Assembly (NCBI RefSeq): GCF_021228235.1 | Contig: NZ_JAJQRG010000005.1 | Location: forward strand, 281,829-345,828 | Source: Pseudophaeobacter flagellatus | Lineage (GTDB): Bacteria; Pseudomonadota; Alphaproteobacteria; Rhodobacterales; Rhodobacteraceae | Length of the DNA stretch: 64,000 nt | Direction of reading: 5' to 3' | Part shown: piece after piece, positions 25,954 through 34,597 of the stretch | Numbering within the stretch: the first letter of the stretch is position 1 | Layout: each line of letters begins with the position of its first letter | Position numbers and translations under genes: made by a program | The notes under the pieces: model-generated | What the model saw: the letters and a program-made list of their open reading frames with translations, nothing else | Told to the model about the DNA's origin: nothing | Databases searched by the model: none

Positions 25954-26946
25954 TCAGGTTTCCAGCGCGTCTACTGGCGTGCGGTAGGACATGCGCCGTA
26001 CCGATCCGGTTTTTGACCGCATCAGCAGGGTGGTGGTTTCCACCCAACCGGGCTGGCGCTTGATTTCCGGCAACAGGGATCCACCGGTCACGCCAGTCGC
26101 GGCAAAGATCACATCCTGGGTCACCATTTCGTCACGGGTATAGATCCGGTCGAGATCGGTGATGCCGGCCTTGGCGGCGCGGCCCTTTTCGTCATCGTTG
26201 CGGAACAGCAGGCGGCCAAACATCTGCCCGCCCATGCATTTCAGCGCCGCGGCAGCCAAAACACCCTCTGGGGCGCCGCCCTGGCCCATATACATGTCGA
26301 TGCCCGTGGTTTCCGATTCGGCGCAGTGCATCACGCCGGCAACATCGCCATCGGTGATCAGCCGGATCGCCGCGCCGGTTTCACGCACTTCCGCGATCAT
26401 CGCCTCGTGGCGCGGGCGTTCCAGAATGCAGACGGTGATATCGGCAGGGGCGCAGCCCTTGGCAGCGGCCAGCGCTTCGACACGCTCACGCGGGGACATA
26501 TCCAGCGAGACAACGCCTTCGGGGTAGCCTGGGCCAATGGCCAGCTTGTCCATATAGGTATCGGGCGCGTGCAGCATAGAGCCGCGCGGGCCCATGGCGA
26601 TGACGGTCAGCGCGTTGGGCATGTCCTTGGCGGTCAGCGTGGTGCCTTCCAGCGGATCCAGCGCGATATCAACGCCCGGGCCGGTGCCAGAGCCAACTTC
26701 TTCGCCGATATACAGCATCGGGGCTTCGTCGCGTTCGCCTTCGCCGATAACCACGACACCTTTGATGTCCAGCAGGTTCAGCTGTTCGCGCATGGCGTTG
26801 ACAGCGGCTTGATCGGCCGCCTTTTCGTCGCCGCGCCCAATAAGCGAAGCCGAGGCCAGCGCGGCCTGTTCTGCCACTCGGGCAAGGCCGAGCGACAGCA
26901 TGCGATCATGAAATGGGGCGTCTGTGGTGGTCGAGGTCATACTCAA
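25954..26946 (-). CDS. glpX: Class II fructose-1,6-bisphosphatase
   Basis: A 330-residue GlpX-type phosphatase that removes the C1 phosphate of fructose 1,6-bisphosphate in gluconeogenesis. Signature stretches are GEGERDEAPMLYIGEEVG and DPLEGTTLTAKD, which supply the metal-binding acidic residues, and MGQGGAPEGVLAAAALKCMGG near the C-terminus. The ATG at 26946 gives a normal family length. The upstream neighbour on the same strand is hom, separated by 227 bases; a long-looped hairpin (arms AAGGCGCGC) lies in that gap. Confidence 0.95.
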   Translation of the reverse strand: MSMTSTTTDAPFHDRMLSLGLARVAEQAALASASLIGRGDEKAADQAAVNAMREQLNLLDIKGVVVIGEGERDEAPMLYIGEEVGSGTGPGVDIALDPLEGTTLTAKDMPNALTVIAMGPRGSMLHAPDTYMDKLAIGPGYPEGVVSLDMSPRERVEALAAAKGCAPADITVCILERPRHEAMIAEVRETGAAIRLITDGDVAGVMHCAESETTGIDMYMGQGGAPEGVLAAAALKCMGGQMFGRLLFRNDDEKGRAAKAGITDLDRIYTRDEMVTQDVIFAATGVTGGSLLPEIKRQPGWVETTTLLMRSKTGSVRRMSYRTPVDALET

Positions 26947-27173
26947 TATCCTGTTACAATCCGGGCGGGTTGCCTGTCGAATACCCTTTTGCGGGGGCGG
27001 CGGGCAAGAGATGATAGCGATAGCTAGGGCGGGAAGGCGCGCGTTGTGCCCTGAATAGAGTATTTTTGCGCGCCTTTACTAAGGGATGGGCCGGTTTGCG
27101 GCCCAATTGAATGTTTTATGACCTCGTTTTGGATCCAGGCTTTTTCAACCAAACGCGCGAGCAGCAGGCCCGG

Positions 27174-28460
27174 TCAGAGTTCTTCGACACGCAGGGCGAC
27201 AGGCTCGCCGTCGACAACGCCGGTCTGGGCAAGGGTTTCGATTGCGACGTCCAGCGTGGCAGAGGTGGTCTTGTGGGTCACGATCAGCACCGGTGCAGTG
27301 GTGTCCGCGTGGCCATATTGGCGCATCCGGTCGATGGAAATCCCCGCATTGCCAAGCGCTGCGGCCACTTTCGCCAGGGCGCCGGGTTTGTCCTGCAGCG
27401 CCAGCCGCAGGTAATAGGGGGCGGGAAGGCCGGTCTGGGCCGCTGGGATTTCCTGCAAAGAGCTGGCAGGCTGGCCAAAGGTGGCGATGCGTAGCCCGCG
27501 CGCCAGATCGCAGATGTCGCCAAGCACAGCGCTGGCGGTGGGGCCTTCGCCGGCACCGGGGCCCTGCAGCACCACCTGTTCGATCGCGTCGCCTTCGATG
27601 ACCACCATATTGGTGCCGCCTTCCAACTGCCCCAGCGGCGAGTCGGCGGGTACCAGGCAGGGGGTCATGCGCTGTTCCAGCCCACGGGGGCTGCGCTGTG
27701 CAACGCCCAGCAGTTTGATCCGATAGCCCATGTCGGCGGCATGGCGAATATCGTCGATGGCGATGCGCTGAATGCCCTGCAGTTGCACATCCTCAAAGGC
27801 AGGCTTGCTGCCAAAGGCGATAGAGGAGAGCAGGGCCAGCTTGTGTCCGGCATCAATGCCGCCAACATCCAGGTTGGGGTCGGCTTCCAGATAGCCCAGG
27901 CGACCGCATTCGTCGAACAGGGTGTTGTAGCCCTGGCCGGTGGCCTCCATCCGGGTCAGGATATAGTTGCAGGTGCCGTTCATCACCCCCATGATCCGGG
28001 TGAACTGATTGCCGGCCAGCGCCTCGGTGAGCGTTTTGACAACCGGGATGCCACCGGCAACGGCGGCCTCAAAGCGGATCACCTGGCCGGCTGCCTCGGC
28101 CTGTTCTGCCAGCGCCTGGCCGTGGATGGCCAGCAAGGCCTTGTTGGCGGTAACCACATCCTTGCCAGAGGCCAGCGCGGCCTCGGTGGCATCTTTGGCG
28201 GGGCCGTCGTCGCCGCCCATCAGTTCGACAAAAACGTCAATATCGTCACGCTTGGCCAGGGCGACGGGGTCGCTCTCCCAAGCATAGCCGGTCAGGGCAA
28301 CACCGCGGTCCTTGTTGGCGTCGCGGGCCGAAACCGCTGTGATCACCACAGGGCGACCGGTGCGCATCTCCAGCATTTCAGCCTGACGGCGGACGATTTT
28401 CACCACCCCCACGCCAACCGTGCCCAAACCTGCAATCCCAAGACGAAGCGGTTTTGTCAT
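27174..28460 (-). CDS. hom: Homoserine dehydrogenase
   Basis: A 428-residue enzyme that reduces aspartate semialdehyde to homoserine for threonine, methionine and isoleucine synthesis. The NAD(P) site GIAGLGTVGVGV is at the N-terminus and the substrate region NGTCNYILTRM is near residue 180. A C-terminal ACT domain from about residue 350 (QDKPGALAKVAAALG) suggests threonine feedback. The ATG at 28460 (MTKPLRLG) is used because the longer frame to 28532 adds residues without homology. Confidence 0.95.
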   Translation of the reverse strand: MTKPLRLGIAGLGTVGVGVVKIVRRQAEMLEMRTGRPVVITAVSARDANKDRGVALTGYAWESDPVALAKRDDIDVFVELMGGDDGPAKDATEAALASGKDVVTANKALLAIHGQALAEQAEAAGQVIRFEAAVAGGIPVVKTLTEALAGNQFTRIMGVMNGTCNYILTRMEATGQGYNTLFDECGRLGYLEADPNLDVGGIDAGHKLALLSSIAFGSKPAFEDVQLQGIQRIAIDDIRHAADMGYRIKLLGVAQRSPRGLEQRMTPCLVPADSPLGQLEGGTNMVVIEGDAIEQVVLQGPGAGEGPTASAVLGDICDLARGLRIATFGQPASSLQEIPAAQTGLPAPYYLRLALQDKPGALAKVAAALGNAGISIDRMRQYGHADTTAPVLIVTHKTTSATLDVAIETLAQTGVVDGEPVALRVEEL

Positions 28461-28643
28461 AGCCGGAGATCCTTTTCGTATCCATCTGTGTTGACCCGCA
28501 TTAGCGGGTTCAGGGAGGGGGTGCAACGGCACTGGCGGGATAGCTGGGGAAATCAGGTCTCAAGCGGTGTATAGACGGCGCAAATAGGGGCGCAAAGCGG
28601 CAGGCTTATGCGGCCAGATGTTCGCTGTTCCTTAACGGCTTGG
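28461..28643. other. Gap between hom and the lipoprotein gene
   Basis: No gene is seen. It probably holds the hom promoter. Confidence 0.4.
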
Positions 28644-28907
28644 TTACTGTGAGGCGCGGCGCAGGGCCTCGGCGCGGCGGTCCAGGCGGGCGCTGCGCGC
28701 CTTGAGCGTCTTTTGCAGCTGCTCTGCCGCGTCTTCGGGGGCGGCCTGGGGCGCGATCAGGTCATCTATCGGCCGCAGGGGCGGATAGGCTGCGGCGCGC
28801 AGCTCTGGCGTCAGGCGATTGTTCAGCTCGGGCTCGTTGCTGCACCCGGTAAGAGTTGCAAGTCCGAGACTGGCGCCGAGCAGGATTATGGGCAGGGGGC
28901 GGTGCAT
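28644..28907 (-). CDS. Small putative lipoprotein
   Basis: An 87-residue protein with a lipoprotein signal: a short positive start (MHRPLP), a hydrophobic stretch, and the lipobox LTGC with Cys22. The rest is helical and charged (QLQKTLKARSARLDRRAEALRRASQ). No known domain is recognised. It is the only gene between hom and the TetR regulator gene and is read in the same direction as hom. Confidence 0.7.
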   Translation of the reverse strand: MHRPLPIILLGASLGLATLTGCSNEPELNNRLTPELRAAAYPPLRPIDDLIAPQAAPEDAAEQLQKTLKARSARLDRRAEALRRASQ

Positions 28908-29095
28908 GACATTTTCCTATTGCTTGTCTCTTGATGCACAATCAACAGATAAGGTACAAGCTGGCAGCGTGATTTATCCGCTGCTGCAGTAAGATGCAGT
29001 CTGCTGGTCCATTGGGCTTGCCTGAGTTTTGAACCTGCCTGAATATCGGGCCTGATTGTATGTCTTTTGCGCCAGAATGCAGCAGGGTCTTTTTT

Positions 29096-29111
29096 CTGAA
29101 CAAATGTTCAG
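29096..29111. promoter_or_regulatory. Palindromic operator ahead of the TetR gene
   Basis: CTGAACA-AA-TGTTCAG is a perfect seven-base inverted repeat with a two-base spacer, lying 12 bases ahead of the TetR gene start. Size, symmetry and position fit an autoregulatory TetR-family site. Confidence 0.7.
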
Positions 29112-29123
29112 TTATCTTGAGGC

Positions 29124-29711
29124 ATGGCACGTACGCAGGGTTCTCATTCTGATATCACAGGCCCGCGCATTCGCAGCGCGGCGCTACGGCTGTTCGCGCA
29201 GCATGGCTATGCGGCGGTGTCGATGCGCCAGATCGCCAAAGAGGTCGGTGTACAGGCCGGGGCCTTGTATAATTACACCCCCGACAAGCAAAGCCTGCTG
29301 CATTCACTGATGGATCGGCACATGCGGGAGCTGCTGGCGGCCTGGCAGATCGAGGCGGGCGATGGTGACGCGCTGAGCCAGCTTGAGCGCTTTGTCCGTT
29401 TCCACATCCGCTTTCACATGCAGCGCCCGGATGCGGTTTTTATTGCCTATATGGAACTGCGCAATCTGACGGAAGAAAACTTCGCTGCCATTGAAACCCT
29501 GCGGCGCGCCTATGAATACGCTCTGGAGACAGTGCTGAAGCAGGGGATTGCCACTGGTCAGTTCACCATTCCCGATACCAAGATCGCGACCTTGGCGGTG
29601 ATTGCCATGCTGAACGGGGTGATGACCTGGTATCGCAGCGGCGGCCGTCTGTCGTTGGAAGAGGTAGAAAGCGTTTATTGGGATATGGTGCGCAAATCGG
29701 TCACCGCCTGA
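29124..29711 (+). CDS. TetR/AcrR family transcriptional regulator
   Basis: A 195-residue regulator with an N-terminal helix-turn-helix (IRSAALRLFAQHGYAAVSMRQIAKEVGVQAGALYNY) and a helical ligand-binding domain resembling those of short TetR regulators. The palindrome immediately upstream supports autorepression. The gene stands alone between the lipoprotein gene and the pirin gene, and no catabolic gene adjoins it, so its regulon is probably elsewhere. Confidence 0.88.
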   Translation: MARTQGSHSDITGPRIRSAALRLFAQHGYAAVSMRQIAKEVGVQAGALYNYTPDKQSLLHSLMDRHMRELLAAWQIEAGDGDALSQLERFVRFHIRFHMQRPDAVFIAYMELRNLTEENFAAIETLRRAYEYALETVLKQGIATGQFTIPDTKIATLAVIAMLNGVMTWYRSGGRLSLEEVESVYWDMVRKSVTA

Positions 29712-29771
29712 ACCGGCACATGGCGGGGGGAAGCGGCAAGACCGCTGATCTTGCCGCTGCTGGTGTTCAAG

Positions 29772-30698
29772 TCAATGTGCGGGGGCGATGAAGGTGCCGT
29801 TGCGCAGATCCTTGAAAGCTTGCTGCAGTTCGGCGCGGGTGTTCATCACGATTGGCCCATGCCAGGCCACCGGCTCTTGGATCGGGGCACCTGAAATCAG
29901 CAAAAAGCGCAGGCCTTCCGGGCCGGCCTGCACAGTAACCTCATCGCCAGTGCCAAATCGCACCAGGGTCCGGTTGCCAGACATATCCCGAATATTTACC
30001 TCTTGGCCGGCAACCTCTTTTTCCAGCAGCACGCCCTGCGGGGTTGCCGCATCGACAAAGACCCCGGCACCTTCGAAGACATAGGCAAAGGCGCGCCGGT
30101 AGGTGTCGATCTTAAAGGTCTTGGTCACCCCAGCAGGCACCGAAATATCCAGATATTGCGGGTCCGCAGCGATGCCATCGACCGGGCCGCGTTTGCCCCA
30201 GAACTCGCCGGTGATCACCCGCACATGGGTGCCGTCGTCATCGGTGATTTCGGGGATCTCGCGGGCGGCGACATCCTGATAGCGGGGGGCGCACATCTTC
30301 TGATCAGAGGGCAGATTGCCCCAGAGTTGGAAGCCATGCATCTGCCCCTGCTTGTTGCCGCGTGGCATTTCCTGATGCAGGATGCCCGACCCGGCAGTCA
30401 TCCACTGCACATCGCCCGCGCCCAGGCTGCCGGCATTGCCGAGAGAGTCACTATGAGAGACTTCGCCGGACAGCACATAGGTGATGGTTTCAATGCCGCG
30501 ATGAGGGTGCCAGGGAAAGCCCTGCTGATAGTCTGCGGGGTCTTCGTTGCGGAAATCGTCAAACAGCAAAAACGGGTCCAACTCGCTTGGGTCCTGAAAG
30601 CCAAAGGCGCGGTGCAGTTTCACGCCTGCCCCTTCGAGTGTGGGCTGGGCCTGACGGGTTTCCAGAATGGGCCTGGGGGATGTGGGGCGAAGCGACAT
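29772..30698 (-). CDS. Pirin family protein
   Basis: A 308-residue bicupin with the metal-binding motif HPHRGIETITYVLSG and the later HQEMPRG in the N-terminal cupin. Pirins bind iron and some have quercetinase-like activity or act as redox-linked regulators; no function is certain here. The C-terminal cupin is complete. It is convergent with the TetR regulator gene, and the 236 bases upstream hold no gene. Confidence 0.88.
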   Translation of the reverse strand: MSLRPTSPRPILETRQAQPTLEGAGVKLHRAFGFQDPSELDPFLLFDDFRNEDPADYQQGFPWHPHRGIETITYVLSGEVSHSDSLGNAGSLGAGDVQWMTAGSGILHQEMPRGNKQGQMHGFQLWGNLPSDQKMCAPRYQDVAAREIPEITDDDGTHVRVITGEFWGKRGPVDGIAADPQYLDISVPAGVTKTFKIDTYRRAFAYVFEGAGVFVDAATPQGVLLEKEVAGQEVNIRDMSGNRTLVRFGTGDEVTVQAGPEGLRFLLISGAPIQEPVAWHGPIVMNTRAELQQAFKDLRNGTFIAPAH

Positions 30699-30934
30699 GG
30701 GGTTTCTCCTGTACGGGGCACTGCAGTTTCTGGGGCAGGGCTGGACTACATCTAGGCCGCGAACCTTTGTTGCAAAACACCCAAGAGGCCACCGTTGCTG
30801 TGCGGGAATGCACAGAGAGCAAGGGTCCCTCCGTGCCTGACTGTCGGCGGGGCTGTTCGTGGTGGCAAAAGCAGGCTATGTCCAGCGCAACCAAAGGTCC
30901 GGGCCGGACCCGGACGATGGCAGGAGAGCGATAA

Positions 30935-31417
30935 ATGACGGATGAAGTCTTGGTAACGGTAGAGGCCTCGGGGCTGCGCCGGATCATGGGGGTGGCCATG
31001 CTGGCGGTGATTGGTGTGACCCTGCTGTATGTGGCGGTTGCAACACCGCCGTCGCTGGCCTGGCTGGTGTTTCTGCTGTTGGTCGGGCTGGCGGCGCTTT
31101 GGTTGTCGGTGCGGATGTGGCAGGCGACGGCCTACCAGATCGAACTGACCGAAGAGGTGCTGCGCTGCACCGATGGCACCGTGATCGCGCAGGTTGCCGA
31201 TATCGAAACGATTGATCGCGGCTTTTTTGCCTTTAAGCCATCAAACGGATTTTTGATCCGTAGCAGCACGCCAGGTGCGCGGATCTGGCTGCCGGGGCTC
31301 TGGTGGCGCGCCGGGCGGCGGATTGGCATTGGCGGGGTGACGCCAGGGTCGCAGACCAAGACCATGTCGGAAATTCTGGCGGCGATGATCGCCAAGCGCA
31401 GCATGGGACCGCTGTAG
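30935..31417 (+). CDS. Hypothetical membrane protein (160 aa)
   Basis: Two hydrophobic segments (about residues 20-37 and 42-58) are followed by a soluble beta-rich part (YQIELTEEVLRCTDGTVIAQVADIETIDRG). The layout is like small PH-domain-type membrane proteins, but no family can be named. AGGAGAG before the ATG is a good ribosome-binding site. It is convergent with the Tad genes. Confidence 0.7.
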   Translation: MTDEVLVTVEASGLRRIMGVAMLAVIGVTLLYVAVATPPSLAWLVFLLLVGLAALWLSVRMWQATAYQIELTEEVLRCTDGTVIAQVADIETIDRGFFAFKPSNGFLIRSSTPGARIWLPGLWWRAGRRIGIGGVTPGSQTKTMSEILAAMIAKRSMGPL

Positions 31418-31460
31418 GGCCGCGGCTGCACCGCGACGCCTTGGGGTCTGGCGGTCCGAG

Positions 31461-32057
31461 CTACAGCTTCATTGAGCCGTCGTTATGGCTGTTCGAGTTT
31501 CCTTTGCCATCGGCAAAGAGGACTTGTGGGGCAAAGCGCGGTCGGGTGAAAACAAAGTTGTTTAGGTTCATCGACGGCAGTCCAACATTGAAAGCGGGGT
31601 CCACTTCGTTGCGGGTCTCTACCAGAATAACGCGTTCCTGATCCGGCACAGTGGGCAGGTTTTCATTGACGGAGCTGATGGTGGCGTCTGTCCACTCGAT
31701 GAACGCAGTGCCACGCACCTTGGACCAATCGACATAATAGCGATTGTCGGCTTCATCCCAGCGTACAACGGTAATCCGTAGCGAGCTGCTTGAATCCGCG
31801 CGGATCAGCAGTTTGCTCATCTCGTGCATGCTGTCGATATAGGTCTCGTTCAGTTCTGCAGTTTCGCGGGAAACCAAATCCGAGATCGTATAGGCGGCCT
31901 TGAGATTGACCGCATCCTGACGAAAGGCGTCAAAGTAGGTGTAGATCGCCGCAAAGAGCCACAGCAGCAGCGGCGCATAAATCACAAATTCGACGGTTAG
32001 GGCGCCGTTGGTGCTGTGTCGGAAGCGGCGCAGCTGGGCGATGAGTGCATTTAACAT
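31461..32057 (-). CDS. TadE/TadG-like pilus assembly protein (third gene)
   Basis: A 198-residue protein with a TadE-type N-terminus: a short basic start (MLNALIAQLRRFRHS), then GALTVEFVIYAPLLLWLFAAIYTYF, a hydrophobic segment with the Glu found in TadE-like pseudopilins. The remainder is extracytoplasmic. It ends a three-gene set with the two genes upstream and is read four bases after the preceding stop. Confidence 0.82.
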   Translation of the reverse strand: MLNALIAQLRRFRHSTNGALTVEFVIYAPLLLWLFAAIYTYFDAFRQDAVNLKAAYTISDLVSRETAELNETYIDSMHEMSKLLIRADSSSSLRITVVRWDEADNRYYVDWSKVRGTAFIEWTDATISSVNENLPTVPDQERVILVETRNEVDPAFNVGLPSMNLNNFVFTRPRFAPQVLFADGKGNSNSHNDGSMKL

Positions 32058-32060
32058 GGC

Positions 32061-32606
32061 TTAGCTTGGCTCCTGAACAAAGGCAGATGTCGCTATCAGG
32101 CTGACCAGTCCTACGGCGTCCGCATCGGCGAGATCCTCGCCCAGACCCCAGTTGGAAAAGATTGGCTTGAAACGCATGCAGGCGCGGATGAGCATAAGAT
32201 CATTGGAGGCTCCGGCCTGGTTGAACCCGCGGGGCGGATTGATTTCCTTGGGGTCACTGATGCAGTCGGGGGTCGGGTCGACCGGGACCCAGGCAAAGGG
32301 ATCAAGCTGGACCATTTCAAGCCGCAGCGAGCTTTCGCAGTCTTTGATCAACCCGGACAGATCGCAGATCATGTCACGCATGGTGTCGTGATCGGCCACA
32401 GCGCCGGTGTTCAGTCGGATTTCGCGCACCGCGATATCCAGCGCGCGTTCCAGTTGGGTGTGGCGCAGATTCACCAGGCCGAGCTCCACCGTTGAGACCA
32501 GTATAGCAAAATACAGCGGGATGAGCAGGACGAATTCGATGGTGACGGTGGCAGCACTGTCGCGTCGAAACCGGCGCAGGAGTTGGAGCATGGTAGCGCG
32601 TATCAT
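32061..32606 (-). CDS. TadE/TadG-like pilus assembly protein (second gene)
   Basis: A 181-residue protein with the TadE signature SAATVTIEFVLLIPLYFAILVSTVELGLV near the N-terminus, then a short periplasmic part with a few cysteines (CDLSGLIKDCESS). Its start overlaps the stop of the preceding vWA gene by ATGA, so the two are translationally coupled. Function in Flp-type pilus surface assembly is by family resemblance. Confidence 0.82.
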   Translation of the reverse strand: MIRATMLQLLRRFRRDSAATVTIEFVLLIPLYFAILVSTVELGLVNLRHTQLERALDIAVREIRLNTGAVADHDTMRDMICDLSGLIKDCESSLRLEMVQLDPFAWVPVDPTPDCISDPKEINPPRGFNQAGASNDLMLIRACMRFKPIFSNWGLGEDLADADAVGLVSLIATSAFVQEPS

Positions 32607-34249
32607 TGGGTTAGCCTCAGCTTGCGGATAGAGGTCGCGATGGAGGCAAAGGCATCGCTGATCTCTAGGCCGTCTACGTCGAAATAATGCGCGTCCGAAC
32701 TGGCACAGTCCTGCAGGACGCGGACCCCGTTTAGGGGGGCTTCGAAGCCGATTGAGTAGATAACCACTCCCTGATCCTTGGTACGGTCGCAGATGTTCTT
32801 TGTGTGCTGGTCCTTGGCAGTCCGGTTGTGGGTATAGGTGCCGGCTTGGTACCAGTCAGACCAGGCGCTGGAAGAAAAGCTGTAATTAAACCGGGCATTC
32901 CAGGCCAGGGACACCTGCGCGAACAGCTGCGGGTAGGTCAGTTGTATGGCTTCGCCTGGCTCTTCCTGGTAGCTACAAGACCAACTGCCACAGACCAACG
33001 AGGTGCCATTGCCATAGGGGTGATCGTGCCAGTCATCCGAAGCGGGCCAGTAGTAGTTCAGTTCTCGATTGGATTTATAGACTGAATAATCGCCGGTTGC
33101 AGGATTGTACCAAACCTCTGACGGTCCGGTACGGCGCGAGGGGTTCAGCATGTACTGGTTGGTGTTTTGCCCATCCGACATCACGATGATGATCTTCAGG
33201 TTGTCCCCATTGTTGTAATCCGCCGGGCGGCCGGCAAAGTTCGCGTTGATGTCCCCAGTTTCGATCATCGCGTTGACCACCGGTCGGGTGGAGGGATCCA
33301 GCAAGGCCGAGCCCCATTTCACACCGATATCAATCGAAGTGTTCCCCCCAGCCTGCAGCCGGTCGATATAGTCGTGCAGGATGGCCGGGTCATTTGTGAG
33401 GGGCAGAATCTCCGAACCGTCACGGGTTGGGCAAACTGGACTGGCGATCCCGGGCTCGGAATAGGTGAAAGGATCAAAATGCGCGGTGCGCTCCATATCC
33501 TCGGTCTGGCTGAGGGTGGTCTTGGCGAATTGATCTTTGACGAAATTGACGCAGTGAGAATAATTCCACTGTGCCGCGCTGAGACCGTCGAAATCGGCGT
33601 TGAAATTGCTCAGGAGCGCCTCGCCAGCGTTGACCTGGGTGGCGTAGGGAATGATCGAAACTGACAGGGCCTCGGACCTGGTGCCCTGGGTGATCTGGTC
33701 GATGAAGCTATGCGCCGCCAGTTTTAGATTATTCAGACGGTTATTAGACCGCATCGAGCCAGAGATATCCAAAACCAGCGAGATCTCGACGCTGCCGATG
33801 CTTTCTTCCGCTGCAGAGGCGGCGTAAATTGGCATGTCGCCCCCATTGGAGAACCGCAGCAGATGCGCCTCGAACGTCGATTCAATCTTGGCCGAGACCC
33901 TTTTGTAGCCAAGCACTTCCTCGGTGACGATATTCTCTGCGGCATAAAGCTCACCCAGTCCAGCCTTGCTTAGATAGTCTTGCACCACCAGTGTGGCATC
34001 CTGTTGCTGATCGAGATCCGCCGCGGCCAGCACTGCACGGTCCAGGGTGGCTTGCAGATGTGTTCGGTCTCGCTCCATGCGCATTAGATCAACCCCGATA
34101 CCGCCGATCCCCAGCATCATCAGGAAAAAGGCGATGGTCGGATAGGTCATGCTGCCAGATGTCTCGCGCCGGAACGAGCGCAGTCGCCTCATGCCTTTTT
34201 GCGAGACGTAATGGGGTAAGGTGGTAGCAGTTTTCTGGCGCGTACTCAT
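32603..34249 (-). CDS. TadG-like protein with von Willebrand factor A domain
   Basis: A 548-residue protein. Residues about 20-60 form a TadG-like anchor (RRETSGSMTYPTIAFFLMMLGIGGIGVDLMR). A vWA domain follows from about residue 150 to the C-terminus, with MIDAS motif DISGSMRSN and the later Asp in IVMSDGQNTN. Large inserts rich in Tyr, Trp and Ser lie between 400 and 500. Such proteins are found beside Tad pilus loci and may assemble or present pilus components. The ATG at 34249 is preferred over the TTG at 34288 because AAGAGG precedes it. No secretion ATPase genes (tadA and others) lie in the window. Confidence 0.85.
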   Translation of the reverse strand: MSTRQKTATTLPHYVSQKGMRRLRSFRRETSGSMTYPTIAFFLMMLGIGGIGVDLMRMERDRTHLQATLDRAVLAAADLDQQQDATLVVQDYLSKAGLGELYAAENIVTEEVLGYKRVSAKIESTFEAHLLRFSNGGDMPIYAASAAEESIGSVEISLVLDISGSMRSNNRLNNLKLAAHSFIDQITQGTRSEALSVSIIPYATQVNAGEALLSNFNADFDGLSAAQWNYSHCVNFVKDQFAKTTLSQTEDMERTAHFDPFTYSEPGIASPVCPTRDGSEILPLTNDPAILHDYIDRLQAGGNTSIDIGVKWGSALLDPSTRPVVNAMIETGDINANFAGRPADYNNGDNLKIIIVMSDGQNTNQYMLNPSRRTGPSEVWYNPATGDYSVYKSNRELNYYWPASDDWHDHPYGNGTSLVCGSWSCSYQEEPGEAIQLTYPQLFAQVSLAWNARFNYSFSSSAWSDWYQAGTYTHNRTAKDQHTKNICDRTKDQGVVIYSIGFEAPLNGVRVLQDCASSDAHYFDVDGLEISDAFASIATSIRKLRLTQ

Positions 34250-34288
34250 AGACAACAGCCTCTTGGGATCCCCGAAACGGCGGGGCAA

Positions 34289-34597
34289 AAAAGTGGAACA
34301 TGTTTAGGTCACGTTCATATTTGGTTTGGGAAGATGGCGGAAATTGGGCGTGTCCAAGTCAATTTGGTTTCAATTTACTTAATGTAGGGGCTGGCTTGCG
34401 ACCTGATGACAGCCTCACCGGGCGGTTTGGTTCGAATCGGCATGGCTCTGGATTTGCCAAAATAGAATCGCGCAACCCTCGAATATTGAATAATTTTTAG
34501 AATGAAATGGTCAAAAAGGTCGCACTCTTTAAACATCCATGCGTAGAGTTGCCCTAACGATGGGAATGAGTCGTTGGAAGAGTACGGAGAACCGCTA
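34289..34597. other. AT-richer gap between the Tad genes and gdh
   Basis: About 300 bases of lower GC with no gene. It must carry the divergent promoters for the Tad set and glutamate dehydrogenase. CGGAGA precedes the gdh ATG. Confidence 0.5.

Noticed and set aside
27034..27076. Terminator between hom and glpX
   Set aside because: The arms AAGGCGCGC / GCGCGCCTT are perfect, but the loop is about 25 bases and no T tract follows on the minus strand, so it was left out of the feature list.
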